Assembly (NCBI GenBank): GCA_965223835.1
Contig: CBDCXQ010000001.1
Span: 1,364,001 to 1,428,000 of the forward strand
Reading direction: 5' to 3'
Length of the DNA stretch: 64,000 bases
DNA from: CAVYXZ01 sp965223835
Lineage (GTDB): Bacteria > Chloroflexota > Anaerolineae > Aggregatilineales > Phototrophicaceae
Program-made: the position numbers and the translations under genes
Notes under the pieces: generated by a model
The model's database searches: none
The model's input: only the letters and a program-made list of their open reading frames with translations
Told to the model about the DNA's origin: nothing
Part shown: one piece after another, positions 42,165-51,587 of the stretch
How the letters are laid out: each line of letters opens with the position of its first letter
Numbering within the stretch: position 1 is the first letter of the stretch

Positions 42165-42987
42165 TATTGTTGCTTTGCGCGTGGCGCGTGCGGGGCTGAC
42201 TGGCAGCGTGGGTCTGGTACCGACAATGGGCGCCTTGCATGCTGGACATCTCGCGCTGGTGCAGCAAGCAGTTGCCGAAAATGACACAGTAATCGCCACG
42301 ATTTTTGTGAATCCGACTCAATTCAATAACCCGGACGATCTGGACGTTTATCCGCGTGATTTGCAACAGGATGTCGCAATGCTAGTTGATGCCGGTGTCG
42401 ATATCGTGTTCACGCCAACGCCGGAGATCATGTATCCACCGGGCTTTCAGACCTATGTTATTGTCGAAAATGTGACGCAAGGATTGGAGGGTGCGCAGCG
42501 TCCGGGTCATTTTCGTGGTGTGGCGACGGTGGTTGCCAAGTTGCTTAACTTAACCCAGCCGGATCGCGCCTATTTTGGGCAAAAAGACGCGCAGCAGGTA
42601 GCGGTGATTCGGCAGATGGTAGTTGACCTGAACTTTCCATTAGCAATTGTTGTCTGTCCGACGGCACGCGAGGCCGATGGTCTGGCGTTAAGTTCCCGTA
42701 ATCGTCATTTATCACCGGATCAACGTAAAGCCGCCCCGGTTCTCTATCGTGCATTGCAAGCGACTGAACAGGCGTTTGCCGCTGGTGTATACAACCCGAA
42801 TGAATTACGGGGAAAGATGCAGGCGGTACTGGCGGCAGAACCGTTGGCCCAGGTGGATTATGTCTCAGTTGCCGATGCACAGACGCTGCAAGAATTATCA
42901 GCACCTATTGAACGACCGGCCCTGGTCTCGCTGGCGGTAACCATCGGTCACACGCGGTTGATTGACAATACCATTCTGGGGCCGTGA
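42139..42987 (+). CDS. panC: Pantothenate synthetase
   Basis: The 282-residue enzyme joins pantoate and beta-alanine with ATP. The nucleotidyltransferase motif is VPTMGALHAGHLALVQQA (about residues 28-45), followed by VNPTQFNNPDDLDVYPRD, the QRPGHFRGVATVVAKL region, YFGQKDAQQ and the KMSKS-like SSRNRHLS. The ATG lies inside the end of panB. Confidence 0.96.
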   Translation: MEPVQIVDDIVALRVARAGLTGSVGLVPTMGALHAGHLALVQQAVAENDTVIATIFVNPTQFNNPDDLDVYPRDLQQDVAMLVDAGVDIVFTPTPEIMYPPGFQTYVIVENVTQGLEGAQRPGHFRGVATVVAKLLNLTQPDRAYFGQKDAQQVAVIRQMVVDLNFPLAIVVCPTAREADGLALSSRNRHLSPDQRKAAPVLYRALQATEQAFAAGVYNPNELRGKMQAVLAAEPLAQVDYVSVADAQTLQELSAPIERPALVSLAVTIGHTRLIDNTILGP

Positions 42988-43084
42988 ATATATGCGCCAT
43001 TTATGAATCGCTGATGAATTTCTGAGACAGATCTGGTGTAATTGACATATAGCCTGTATCGAAAACTGGAAAGGGTATTTAACG

Positions 43085-43825
43085 GTGTTCGCATTTTTTG
43101 ACCCGACTTATATTCTGTTTGTCATGATTCCGGCGACGTTGATTTCGCTGGCGGCGCAGTTCTATGTCCGCTCGGCGTTTAATAAGTGGAGCAAAGTACG
43201 GAATAGCGCCAACCTGACCGGCACCCAGGTGGCGCAACAGATTTTGCGGCGCACGTCGTTGCGACCGGTCGAATTTCAGAGCGCTCAACGGGGCTATGCA
43301 CGAGCTGCGGCGGGTGTGAGCCTGGAACGAACCGGTGGTGAACTCACGGATCATTATGACCCGCGTACCCATACCGTGCGGATGTCCGAATCGACAGCGC
43401 ATGAACCGTCCGTCGCGGCGATGGCAATTGTCGCGCACGAACTCGGCCATGCCCAACAACACGAGGAAAACTCAGTGTTGATTCAGATGCGCAGTTTTCT
43501 GCTACCTGCGGTGCAGTTTAGCCCGACGCTGGCATTTGGTTTGATCTTCGCTGGTTTCCTGCTCAACATCACCGGCCTGTTGTGGCTGGGCATTGGCTTT
43601 TTCGCTTTGATGGTGCTTTTTACCGTGCTTACACTGCCGGTTGAGTTTGACGCGAGTCGGCGTGGCTTGAATTTGCTGCGTGAAGCGGGCTTGTTCCAGG
43701 TTGAGCAGGACCAGTCCGGTTCGCAAGCGGTTCTGACGGCGGCGGCGATGACCTATGTGGCGGCGGCAGTAACGGCCATTCTGCAACTGCTGTACTATGT
43801 CAGCCTGGCCTCGCGCCGTGACTAG
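43085..43825 (+). CDS. Membrane zinc metallopeptidase, YugP family
   Basis: The 246-residue protein has membrane segments at about 5-25, 137-160, 162-182 and 218-238, and the zinc-binding VAHELGHAQQH (about residues 118-128) with a likely third ligand in the later acidic stretch EFDASRR. YugP-type proteins are predicted membrane proteases of unknown substrate. GTG start with GGAAAGGG upstream. A strong bidirectional terminator separates it from the convergent fabH. Confidence 0.9.
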   Translation: MFAFFDPTYILFVMIPATLISLAAQFYVRSAFNKWSKVRNSANLTGTQVAQQILRRTSLRPVEFQSAQRGYARAAAGVSLERTGGELTDHYDPRTHTVRMSESTAHEPSVAAMAIVAHELGHAQQHEENSVLIQMRSFLLPAVQFSPTLAFGLIFAGFLLNITGLLWLGIGFFALMVLFTVLTLPVEFDASRRGLNLLREAGLFQVEQDQSGSQAVLTAAAMTYVAAAVTAILQLLYYVSLASRRD

Positions 43826-43866
43826 TACAACAATGGCCGGATAGGGCGTTGCACAATATTGAAACA

Positions 43867-43901
43867 AAAGCGGGTACATCCACAATCGGTGTACCCGCTT
43901 T
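43867..43901. terminator. Bidirectional intrinsic terminator
   Basis: Twelve-base-pair perfect stem AAAGCGGGTACA/TGTACCCGCTTT around an eleven-base loop, with T on the + side and TTTTG on the - side. It serves both the YugP gene and the convergent fabF-fabH unit. Confidence 0.85.
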
Positions 43902-43932
43902 CTTATCCAGTATCCAGTTGGAAAATGGCAAC

Positions 43933-45150
43933 TCAATCAAAACGCTGATTGTCAACTTTGCGGCGTAACCGCTCTAAGCGGCCACGTTCCGGGCGTACAC
44001 GCTTGACCACTGCATCGACACGCCGACTCCAACGTGCGACTTGCCGCCGCCACTGTGCCCCGGCATAGCTTAACTGTTGCCGCTGCCGCACCAATTTACG
44101 TGGGTCAACAGTTTCAGGACCTGTCCAGGTAATTATCATTGCAGCCCAGGCCAGTCCCCCGCCAAAACCGCACAATGCGATATGCTGGCCCGGCACAATT
44201 TTTCCGGCATCAATCGCTTCGCATAGTGCAATCGGGATGGATGCTGCCGATGTATTGCCATAGCGGTCTACATTGCTCATGAAGATATCGGTTTCGATAC
44301 CCAGGCTGCGGGCTGCCGCCTGAATAATTCGCATATTGGCTTGATGCGGCACAATGAGATCAAGATCTTTAATACTGAGGTTGGCAATATCCAGCGCTTG
44401 CGAGATGCTTTCGCCCACAATTCGGGTCGCAAAGCGATAGACCTCGCGCCCGTTCATGTACATCTTATGCATCTTCGTTTCATGCGGATTCGCTTCTGGC
44501 AGTTGATTATCCCGACTACCAACGGTCGGGATCGCCAGCACGTCCCAGCCAGAACCGTCTGAGCGCAATACCGATGATCGTAACCCCCCATCGACCTTGC
44601 TGGCCTTTAACACAATCGCGCCCGCACCATCGCCGAACAAGACACAGGTGCTGCGATCTTGCCAGTCTAACACCCGGCTCATCGTCTCTGACCCGACCAC
44701 CAGTGCGGTCTGGATGCTGCCGGAACGAATGGACTGCGCTGCCATGTTGACGGCGTACACAAAACCCGCGCACGCTGCACTGAGGTCAAAGGCACCGGCT
44801 TTGGTCGCACCCAGCAAGTCCTGAATCATGCTGGCGGTGCTGGGGAAGATATGTTCCGGCGTCGAAGTCGCCACGACTACCAGATCAAGCTCCAAAGGTA
44901 ATACATTAGCGACTTCCAGCGCTTTCTGCGCCGCCTTGAGGCCCAGGGTAGCTGTCGATTCATGTTCGCCAGCAATGCGTCGTTCACGAATACCCGTGCG
45001 GGATTCGATCCATTCATCACTGGTTTCGACAATCGCTGCCAGGTCAGCATTCGTCAAGATCTGGTCGGGAACCGCCATTCCCCAACCAACGATATGCGCA
45101 AAGATTTCGTCGGTTCTATGTGGGAAGCGCCCGTTGCTATGCATGCCCAT
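43933..45150 (-). CDS. fabH: 3-oxoacyl-ACP synthase III with basic C-terminal extension
   Basis: The enzyme starts fatty-acid synthesis by joining acetyl-CoA (or a branched acyl-CoA) with malonyl-ACP. The triad is visible: Cys in DLSAACAGF (about residue 127), His in PHQANMRI and Asn in YGNTSAASIP. FabH proteins end near GGGLAWAAM; this one goes on for about 59 residues rich in arginine and lysine (RQRQQLS, WRRQVARWSRR, RPERGRLERLRRK), giving 405 residues. The start overlaps fabF by 14 bases; an ATG at 45144 is an alternative. Confidence 0.93.
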   Translation of the reverse strand: MGMHSNGRFPHRTDEIFAHIVGWGMAVPDQILTNADLAAIVETSDEWIESRTGIRERRIAGEHESTATLGLKAAQKALEVANVLPLELDLVVVATSTPEHIFPSTASMIQDLLGATKAGAFDLSAACAGFVYAVNMAAQSIRSGSIQTALVVGSETMSRVLDWQDRSTCVLFGDGAGAIVLKASKVDGGLRSSVLRSDGSGWDVLAIPTVGSRDNQLPEANPHETKMHKMYMNGREVYRFATRIVGESISQALDIANLSIKDLDLIVPHQANMRIIQAAARSLGIETDIFMSNVDRYGNTSAASIPIALCEAIDAGKIVPGQHIALCGFGGGLAWAAMIITWTGPETVDPRKLVRQRQQLSYAGAQWRRQVARWSRRVDAVVKRVRPERGRLERLRRKVDNQRFD

Positions 45151-46393
45151 TTTCGTGGTATTTACCAAACAACAGCACGGCATTGTGCCCGCCAAATCCG
45201 AACGAATTACTCATCACAACATCAATGTTGTGCTTGACACCAACATTCGGCGTATAGTTGAGGTCGCATTCCGGGTCTTGATTATCGAGATTAACGGTGG
45301 GGGGGATAAAATTATCCTGCATCGCCATTATCGAGAAAACGGCTTCAACCGAACCGGCGGCGCCCATGAGGTGGCCGGTGACTGATTTGGTCGAACTGAT
45401 AGGAATTTCGTAAGCCTGTTCCCCCAGCGCATGTTTGATCGCGACGGTTTCACTCTTATCGTTCAACGGCGTGCTGGTGCCATGCGCGTTAATGTAATCA
45501 ATGTCTTCAACGGTAATGTTGGCGTCTTCCAACGCCAATTCAATTGCTCTGGCTGCGCCTTCGCCGGTTTCTAACGGCGCGGTGATATGATAAGCATCGG
45601 ATGTGTGCCCATAGCCCAGGATCTCGGCATAAATTTTCGCGCCGCGTGCCTGTGCATGTTCCAACTCTTCCAACATCAGCAATGCTGCCCCTTCGGCTAC
45701 CACGAAACCGTCACGGTCAATGTCAAAAGGTCGTGAAGCGCGTTCTGGTTCGTCGTTGCGGCGTGAGATGGCTTTCATGTTGTTGAAGCTGGCAATTGTG
45801 ATGTCGCGCAAACCAGCCTCGGTACTACCGGCTAAAATGGCTTTAGCTTGCCCGCGCCGGATAATCTCAGTCGCTTCACCGATGCTGTTATTGCCGGTCG
45901 CACAAGCGGTTGAGATGGCAAAATTGGGACCGCGCAGGCCATGCATCATCGAGACCTTGCCGGATGGACTATCAGGCAGCATCATGGGCACCATGAGTGG
46001 ACTCACGGCAGACGCCCCTTTTTCCAGGAAAGTTTGCACGCTTTTGAAGATTGAATCGATGCCACCGATGCCGGAACCCATCACACAACCGACATCATAA
46101 TGATTATCGGTTGTGATTTCCAACCCAGCATCGTCCAGGGCCTTTTGGGCCGCATACAGACCGAGTTGAGTCACACGGTCTGTGCGCCGGGCCTCGCGCT
46201 TTCCCAGAAATTCGGCGGCATCAAAGCCTTTGACCTCGCCCCCAAAGTGGTTGTCCAGGTGTGCCGTGTCAAAGAGGGTAATCGTTCGGATGCCCGTCTT
46301 ACCCGCTGCCGCATTTTCCCATGCTTCTGCGACTGTGTTGCCAGTTGGGCAAATGATCCCCATGCCGGTTACGACCACGCGCCGTCGTTCCAC
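45137..46393 (-). CDS. fabF: 3-oxoacyl-ACP synthase II
   Basis: The 418-residue condensing enzyme extends acyl-ACP with malonyl-ACP. Motifs: VVVTGMGIICPTG at the N terminus, the nucleophile in STACATGNNSIGEA, NAHGTSTPLNDKSE (first His), STKSVTGHLMGAAG (Lys and second His) and NSFGFGGHNAVLLF. The GTG at 46393 follows GGAGGAGACATAAC, a very good ribosome binding site; earlier codons are not family-like. It is the first gene of the fabF-fabH unit. Confidence 0.96.
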   Translation of the reverse strand: MERRRVVVTGMGIICPTGNTVAEAWENAAAGKTGIRTITLFDTAHLDNHFGGEVKGFDAAEFLGKREARRTDRVTQLGLYAAQKALDDAGLEITTDNHYDVGCVMGSGIGGIDSIFKSVQTFLEKGASAVSPLMVPMMLPDSPSGKVSMMHGLRGPNFAISTACATGNNSIGEATEIIRRGQAKAILAGSTEAGLRDITIASFNNMKAISRRNDEPERASRPFDIDRDGFVVAEGAALLMLEELEHAQARGAKIYAEILGYGHTSDAYHITAPLETGEGAARAIELALEDANITVEDIDYINAHGTSTPLNDKSETVAIKHALGEQAYEIPISSTKSVTGHLMGAAGSVEAVFSIMAMQDNFIPPTVNLDNQDPECDLNYTPNVGVKHNIDVVMSNSFGFGGHNAVLLFGKYHENGHA

Positions 46394-46524
46394 GTTATGT
46401 CTCCTCCACAATGACGCTGCCGAGAAGGCAACGTCCAAATAATTCTGTTTATGTTTCTAACACCATAGCGAACAGGTGGTTACAATTTTAACAGATGTTA
46501 GCCGCATTACCGAGGCTGAGCCTG

Positions 46525-46533
46525 TGCTATAAT
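46525..46533 (+). promoter_or_regulatory. Extended -10 promoter of the NAD(P)-binding protein gene
   Basis: TGCTATAAT is a perfect extended -10 element (TGnTATAAT). No good -35 is seen, as is usual for extended -10 promoters. The ATG is 27 bases downstream. Confidence 0.5.
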
Positions 46534-46559
46534 GGCGCGGCAATCCATGGGGAGTTTGA

Positions 46560-47507
46560 ATGATACTTGTAACCGGGGCCACCGGGTTTATTGGCCGCCA
46601 TCTGGTGCAGCGCTTGTTGAATGAGAATTTTCAGGTGCGTTGCTTGCTGGCTCCCGGCGCGGCGACCAATTTGCCCTGGGAGACAATGCCCGAAATTGTT
46701 GAGGGGAATTTGCTCGACGACGAGGCTTTGTTTCGGGCTGTGACCAACGTCCACGTCATCATTCATCTGGCAAATGCGCAGTGGTGGGGGCGGCCCCGTG
46801 ATCTGGAGCGAGTCGAGTTAGTCGGTACGCGCAACCTGGTCGCTGCAGCGCGTGCGGCGCGGGTGGGGCGCATTATCACCCTCAGTCATTTGGGGTCTGC
46901 GCCGTCATCGGCCTATCCCTTGTTGCAGATTAAGGGATTGGTTGAGGAAGTGCTTTTTAACAGCGGCCTGGCCTATACCATTGTCCGTTGTGGGGTCGTT
47001 TTTGGTGAGGACGATGCTTTTATTAACCATATCGCACTGGTTCTACGGGCGAATCCGATATTTTTTCTAATGCCGGGACGCGGTGAAGTCGTTTTGCATC
47101 CCATCTATATTGATGACTTGGTGACCGCCCTGGTCAATAGCCTGCATAATCTGGATGTGGTAGACAAAGTGATCGAAATTGGGGGGCCAGAATACATCAC
47201 ACTGGAAGACCTGATTCGTACCGTGATGCGTGTCGCCCAGATGCCGCGCTTGATTATACCGGTCCCGCCTTATGTGATGCGCTGGTTGACGGTTGTTTAT
47301 AGCCGTGTGTTGCCGCGTTCATTGATGACCTATCAATGGTTGGATATTCTGGCGGCGAATCGCACGGCGCAGTTAGGTAACGCGTTCAATTATTTTGGTA
47401 TTCAGCCCCGCCGGATTGAAGACACCCTGCTTACTTATATGCGCGGGCGTAACTATTGGTTGCCCTTGATCCGGCAATCGTTGCGGCGGCGGCCACGAGG
47501 TATTTAA
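46560..47507 (+). CDS. NAD(P)-binding atypical SDR (NDUFA9-like)
   Basis: The 315-residue protein starts MILVTGATGFIGRHLVQRLL and has IIHLANAQWWG, VELVGTRNLVAAARAARVGRIITLS and a hydrophobic C terminus (PPYVMRWLTVVYSR). This is the pattern of atypical extended SDRs related to the NDUFA9/39-kDa subunit of complex I and to other nucleotide-sugar-like binders; catalytic Tyr/Lys are not clear. GGGGAG stands before the ATG. The next gene starts directly after its stop. Confidence 0.83.
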   Translation: MILVTGATGFIGRHLVQRLLNENFQVRCLLAPGAATNLPWETMPEIVEGNLLDDEALFRAVTNVHVIIHLANAQWWGRPRDLERVELVGTRNLVAAARAARVGRIITLSHLGSAPSSAYPLLQIKGLVEEVLFNSGLAYTIVRCGVVFGEDDAFINHIALVLRANPIFFLMPGRGEVVLHPIYIDDLVTALVNSLHNLDVVDKVIEIGGPEYITLEDLIRTVMRVAQMPRLIIPVPPYVMRWLTVVYSRVLPRSLMTYQWLDILAANRTAQLGNAFNYFGIQPRRIEDTLLTYMRGRNYWLPLIRQSLRRRPRGI

Positions 47508-48413
47508 ATGGCGATTCAAATTCGTCCGATTTATGCATTGGCAGATATGTATGCAGCGGTGGCGTTGCAGCGTGCTTACTGGGGGGATGATCTGGAAGCG
47601 GTGGTCCCGGCCCATATGTTGTTTTCGCTGGCAAACAATGGCGGTCACGTGCTGGCGGCACTGGATGGCGATCAGATGATCGGGGTATTAATCGGCTTTC
47701 TGGGGACAGACAATGATTATGACCGGCCCGCCGCTGCCAATTTGCTCATGGTTTCCAAGCGGATGGTCGTTTTGCCCGAATACCGTAATCAAGGACTGGC
47801 CTATCAGTTAAAGTTGGCGCAACGTGACGTCGCACTTGAACAAAATATTCGGCTCGTGACCTGGACGTTTGACCCTTTGCTGGCACCCAACGCGCACTTA
47901 AACATTCGTAAGCTGGGCGCCATTTGCCCCAAGTTCCGCGAGAATTATTACGGTACCGCCGCCGTTGGCGGAATAACCACACTGGGTACTTCAGATCGGT
48001 TGTTCGTAGAATGGTGGGTGTCCGATCGTCGCGCCAAAGCGCGAGTTGGCGAGAAACCGAACACGCTGGGCTTGCAACAATATCTGGATGCGAATGTGCC
48101 GCTGTTGAATCCGACCGTGTCATCAACGGCGGGAACACCCTGGCCGACGGAAAACGTGATACGGGCGACAACTTCGATGGTCTTGCTAGAGATTCCACGC
48201 GATTTTCCGGCCATTATCCAGCACGACCAGACTCTGGCACGAGCCTGGCAGCGCCACATTCGTGAAGCATTGCAGTCACTTTTGGATAGCGGTTATATTG
48301 TGACTGATTTTGTGCGCGACGAACATGACGGACGAGATCGGGTATTTTATGTGCTGAGCCAGCATGAGGGCACTGAATTAAAGGGGACAAGGTTTGAAAC
48401 CAATCACGATTAA
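47508..48413 (+). CDS. GNAT family acetyltransferase, COG3375-like
   Basis: The 301-residue protein is larger than most GNAT enzymes. The acyl-CoA-binding part is SKRMVVLPEYRNQGLAYQLKLAQRD (about residues 80-104), followed by TWTFDPLLAPNAHLNIRKLGA, a segment I associate with COG3375. It starts at the base after the previous stop and overlaps the MenC-family gene by 20 bases. In Geobacillus a GNAT succinyltransferase works with an N-succinylamino acid racemase of that family, which may apply here. Confidence 0.82.
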   Translation: MAIQIRPIYALADMYAAVALQRAYWGDDLEAVVPAHMLFSLANNGGHVLAALDGDQMIGVLIGFLGTDNDYDRPAAANLLMVSKRMVVLPEYRNQGLAYQLKLAQRDVALEQNIRLVTWTFDPLLAPNAHLNIRKLGAICPKFRENYYGTAAVGGITTLGTSDRLFVEWWVSDRRAKARVGEKPNTLGLQQYLDANVPLLNPTVSSTAGTPWPTENVIRATTSMVLLEIPRDFPAIIQHDQTLARAWQRHIREALQSLLDSGYIVTDFVRDEHDGRDRVFYVLSQHEGTELKGTRFETNHD

Positions 48414-49557
48414 AGCATTTCGATTGTATCCGATCGCGTTGCCGCTGGTCGAACGTTTGGGTACCAGCTTTGGCAAGGAACCATTCAAAGCGGCGACATT
48501 GATCGCCGTGGAAACCGACACGGGAATTATCGGTTGGGGGGAAGCTTCTGGCGAGATAGCGCCCGGCTATAGTTACGAGACGGTGGCAACCGTGGTGCAT
48601 GTGCTCCAGGAGTTTCTCTTTCCGAAACTCATCGGCCAGACGATCATGCATCCCACCGAAGTCCCGGCGCTCATCCGGCAGGTGCGGGGACATCCACTGG
48701 CGAAGCACGGGATTGAGGCGGCGGTGTGGGATGCCTGCGCTAAAGCCAATGAGATGACTATCGCCGATCTTTTTGCCCGTTATTTGCCGGCGGGACATGA
48801 GCCGCGTGGCTATGCGACGGTTGGCGTGAGTATCGGTATTCAAGATAGTGTCGAAGCGACGCTGGCGATCATTGCCAATCGCCTCAATGAGGGCTATAAG
48901 CGCATCAAGTTAAAGATCAAGCCGGGGTGGGATGTCGAACTGGCACGCGGAGTGCGGGCCGCCTATCCAGATATTGTCATGATGCTGGATGCCAATAGTG
49001 CATACACACTGGCGGATGTCGAGCATCTCAAACAATTTGACGAGTTCGATCTGTTGATGGTGGAACAGCCGCTGGCCTTCAACGATATTTACGAACATAG
49101 CAAGCTGCAACCGCAGTTGCAATCGCCGATCTGCTTAGACGAAAGTATCCTCAACGCGAACGATGTACGGCTGGCGCTCGAATTGGGCGCGTGTAAGATT
49201 ATCAACCTCAAACCAGCACGCGTCAGTGGCTACACCGAGGCGCTGGAAGTCTATCGCGTGTGCGTGGAACATGACGTGCCGCTGTGGATTGGCGGTCTGC
49301 TGGAAACCGGCATTGGCCGGGCGACGAATCTGGCATTTGCCTCGCTGTCGGGGGTGACACTGCCCTGTGATATATCGGCTACGTCGCGCTACTATAACCC
49401 GGACATCGCCGAACCCGAATTTGTGTTGGCTGAGAACAGCACGATTAAAGTTCCTGAAGGGCCTGGCATCGGCGTCGAAGTCCAAATGGACCGCGTTGAA
49501 TCAGCGATGGCCTACTGGCGCGAAAATTATCCGTATGCGTATCCACCCATTGCGTAG
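48394..49557 (+). CDS. MenC/N-acylamino acid racemase family enzyme
   Basis: The 387-residue enolase-superfamily enzyme has the base pair of lysines in RIKLKIKPG (about residues 169-177), the metal ligands in MLDANSAY, VEQPL and CLDESI, and the second lysine in INLKPARVSGY. The family includes o-succinylbenzoate synthase (menaquinone synthesis) and N-succinylamino acid racemase; sequence alone does not separate them. The adjoining GNAT favours the racemase, the absence of other men genes too. TTG start with AAAGGGGACAAGG upstream. Confidence 0.88.
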   Translation: MKPITIKAFRLYPIALPLVERLGTSFGKEPFKAATLIAVETDTGIIGWGEASGEIAPGYSYETVATVVHVLQEFLFPKLIGQTIMHPTEVPALIRQVRGHPLAKHGIEAAVWDACAKANEMTIADLFARYLPAGHEPRGYATVGVSIGIQDSVEATLAIIANRLNEGYKRIKLKIKPGWDVELARGVRAAYPDIVMMLDANSAYTLADVEHLKQFDEFDLLMVEQPLAFNDIYEHSKLQPQLQSPICLDESILNANDVRLALELGACKIINLKPARVSGYTEALEVYRVCVEHDVPLWIGGLLETGIGRATNLAFASLSGVTLPCDISATSRYYNPDIAEPEFVLAENSTIKVPEGPGIGVEVQMDRVESAMAYWRENYPYAYPPIA

Positions 49558-49586
49558 CATCTGCAGCTCATGAAAGGGAAATCGGA

Positions 49587-50489
49587 ATGTTGAACATAGA
49601 TATGACGGGCAAGCGGGCGCTGGTGGCGGGCGTTGGTGAAGATACGAGTTATGGTTTTGCCATTGCGAAAGCGTTGGGTGAGGCCGGGGCATCGGTCGTG
49701 TTGGGGACATGGCCGCCCGTTCTAAATATCCTGCTGAAATCACTGGAACGCGGGAAGTTTGATGAATCGCGCACTTTAGCTGATGGTAGCCTCCTGGAAT
49801 TCGAGCGCATTTACCCGGTGGATGTGTTGTACGATACGCTTGACACTGCGCCAGACGATGTACGCACCAATCGGCGCTATGCTGATTTAGGCGATTTTTC
49901 GGTGGCTGGGCTGGTTGATCGGCTCGTAGCGGATTTTGGTGAACAACCGGTTGACATCGTGGTGCATTCGATTGCGAACGGCCCGGAGGTGCAAAAGCCG
50001 CTGATGGAAACGAGTCGGGAGGGGTACCTGGGCGCGGTGAGTGCCAGCACCTATTCAATGGTGTCGATGGTCCAGCGATTCGCGCCGTTGATGCGGCCTG
50101 ATGGATCGTTTCTTTCGCTGACGTATATGGCGAGTGAGCGGATGATTCCGGGCTATGGTGGTGGCATGTCGTCGGCCAAAGCCGCATTAGAGAGCGACAC
50201 CCGCACATTGGCCTACGAAGCAGGACGGCGTTATGGTGTGCGCGTGAACTGCATCTCGGCGGGTCCATTGGCATCGCGGGCAGCCCGCGCCATCGGCAAA
50301 ATTCAAAGTATGGTCGATTACGTCGCCGCGAACTCACCGTTGACGGAACCGTTGATTGCGCCGGAAGTGGCGAATGCCGCCGCGTTTCTTCTGAGTCCGC
50401 TTGCCAGTGGGATTACAGGTACGGTGCTGTATGTCGATAAGGGCTATCATGCGATGGGTATGGCGGTTGAGACGGAAATGAAGTTCTAG
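49587..50489 (+). CDS. fabI: Enoyl-ACP reductase, plant/Chlamydia type
   Basis: The 300-residue SDR-type enzyme reduces enoyl-ACP with NAD(P)H. The start KRALVAGVGEDTSYGFAIAKAL is the FabI cofactor loop. The insert WPPVLNILLKSLERGKFDESR ... ADGSLLEFERIYPVDVLYDT matches the long insertion of plastid and Chlamydia FabI, absent in E. coli FabI. DIVVHSIANGPEV and the catalytic YMASERMIPGYGGGMSSAKAAL (Tyr-x6-Lys region) are intact. GAAAGGGAAATCGGA precedes the ATG. Confidence 0.94.
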   Translation: MLNIDMTGKRALVAGVGEDTSYGFAIAKALGEAGASVVLGTWPPVLNILLKSLERGKFDESRTLADGSLLEFERIYPVDVLYDTLDTAPDDVRTNRRYADLGDFSVAGLVDRLVADFGEQPVDIVVHSIANGPEVQKPLMETSREGYLGAVSASTYSMVSMVQRFAPLMRPDGSFLSLTYMASERMIPGYGGGMSSAKAALESDTRTLAYEAGRRYGVRVNCISAGPLASRAARAIGKIQSMVDYVAANSPLTEPLIAPEVANAAAFLLSPLASGITGTVLYVDKGYHAMGMAVETEMKF

Positions 50490-50569
50490 GGAAGTGCTGT
50501 GTTTCGAGTGCTGAATGTGTCATGTTTAACAACTAAACTACTGTTTTGTGGCAGACGGGAATGACCGAT

Positions 50570-51421
50570 ATGGCTTTTGAAAACAAGACTCTGACTTTTA
50601 TCGGCAGCGGCATGATGGGCGAGGCCATGATGAAAGGCCTGCTCGACAAAAAAATGTTGAACCCCGACCAAATCATCGCGGCTGACCCGCGCTCTGAGCG
50701 CGGTCGTGAATTAAGTGCCAAATATGGCATTCATTATACAGCAGATAATGTTGAAGCCTCCCAGAAAGCGGATTTGCTGGTGCTGTCGATTAAGCCGCAG
50801 GCTCTGAGCGCGGTGTTGCCAGAGGTGCGCCGGGGTGCTCACAACTGTGATCTGGTGGTGAGCATTATGGCGGGTGTCAAGGTTGAGACGATTGCCAACG
50901 GGGTTGCCAATGCCAGTGTGGTGCGGGCCATGCCCAATACGCCGGCGCAGATAGGACAGGGCATTACGGTGTGGACCGCGACCAAAGATGTCGGTGAGCG
51001 CGAACTGGCGCATGCCCGGGCATTACTGGGCGCGTTTGGCGAAGAAATCTACATGGATGGTGAGCATTATCTTGATATGGCGACAGCGCTCAGTGGTACG
51101 GGACCGGCGTATATCTTCATGTTTATGGAAGCATTGATTGATGCCGGGGTGCATATGGGGTTCGCCCGGCGTGACGCTGAACAACTGGTGCTGCAAACGA
51201 TTCGCGGGTCGGTGGCCTATGCTGAAGCATCCGGCTTACACCCGGCAGAACTGCGCAATCAAGTGACCAGTCCGGGCGGCACAACGGCGGAGGCCATCTA
51301 TCACCTGGAAAAAGGCGGAATGCGTACCGTTATTTCGCGGGCGGTGTGGTCAGCATTTCAACGGTCGATCGCGCTGGGCGGTGGGCAACCCGTGCGCGAT
51401 TTGAATGGCGACAATTCATAA
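50570..51421 (+). CDS. proC: Pyrroline-5-carboxylate reductase
   Basis: The 283-residue enzyme makes proline. Motifs: LTFIGSGMMGEAMMKGLL (NAD(P) loop, about residues 6-23), VRAMPNTPAQIGQGI, and the C-terminal SGTGPAYIFMFMEALIDAGV ... VTSPGGTTAEAIYHLEKGGMR signature. ATG codons at 50561 and 50570 are possible; GACGGGA has better spacing to 50570. Confidence 0.94.
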   Translation: MAFENKTLTFIGSGMMGEAMMKGLLDKKMLNPDQIIAADPRSERGRELSAKYGIHYTADNVEASQKADLLVLSIKPQALSAVLPEVRRGAHNCDLVVSIMAGVKVETIANGVANASVVRAMPNTPAQIGQGITVWTATKDVGERELAHARALLGAFGEEIYMDGEHYLDMATALSGTGPAYIFMFMEALIDAGVHMGFARRDAEQLVLQTIRGSVAYAEASGLHPAELRNQVTSPGGTTAEAIYHLEKGGMRTVISRAVWSAFQRSIALGGGQPVRDLNGDNS

Positions 51422-51466
51422 TTTAGCCAATCTTTCCAAACGACATCTTATTCGTTTGTGAAAATG

Positions 51467-51495
51467 TGGACAACTGGCAGTCTTTAAGATACAAT
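51467..51495 (+). promoter_or_regulatory. Sigma70-like promoter of atpAGDC
   Basis: TGGACA (51467-51472), a 17-bp spacer and TACAAT (51490-51495): both boxes five of six to consensus. The leader before the atpA ATG is about 85 bases. Confidence 0.7.
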
Positions 51496-51587
51496 GCAAG
51501 CGCATCTTTTCTTTATGGCAATCTCACCTTCTCCAGGTGATTAACATTCAAACACAATCTGCTGGGTACTGCTAAGGAGGCCAATCA

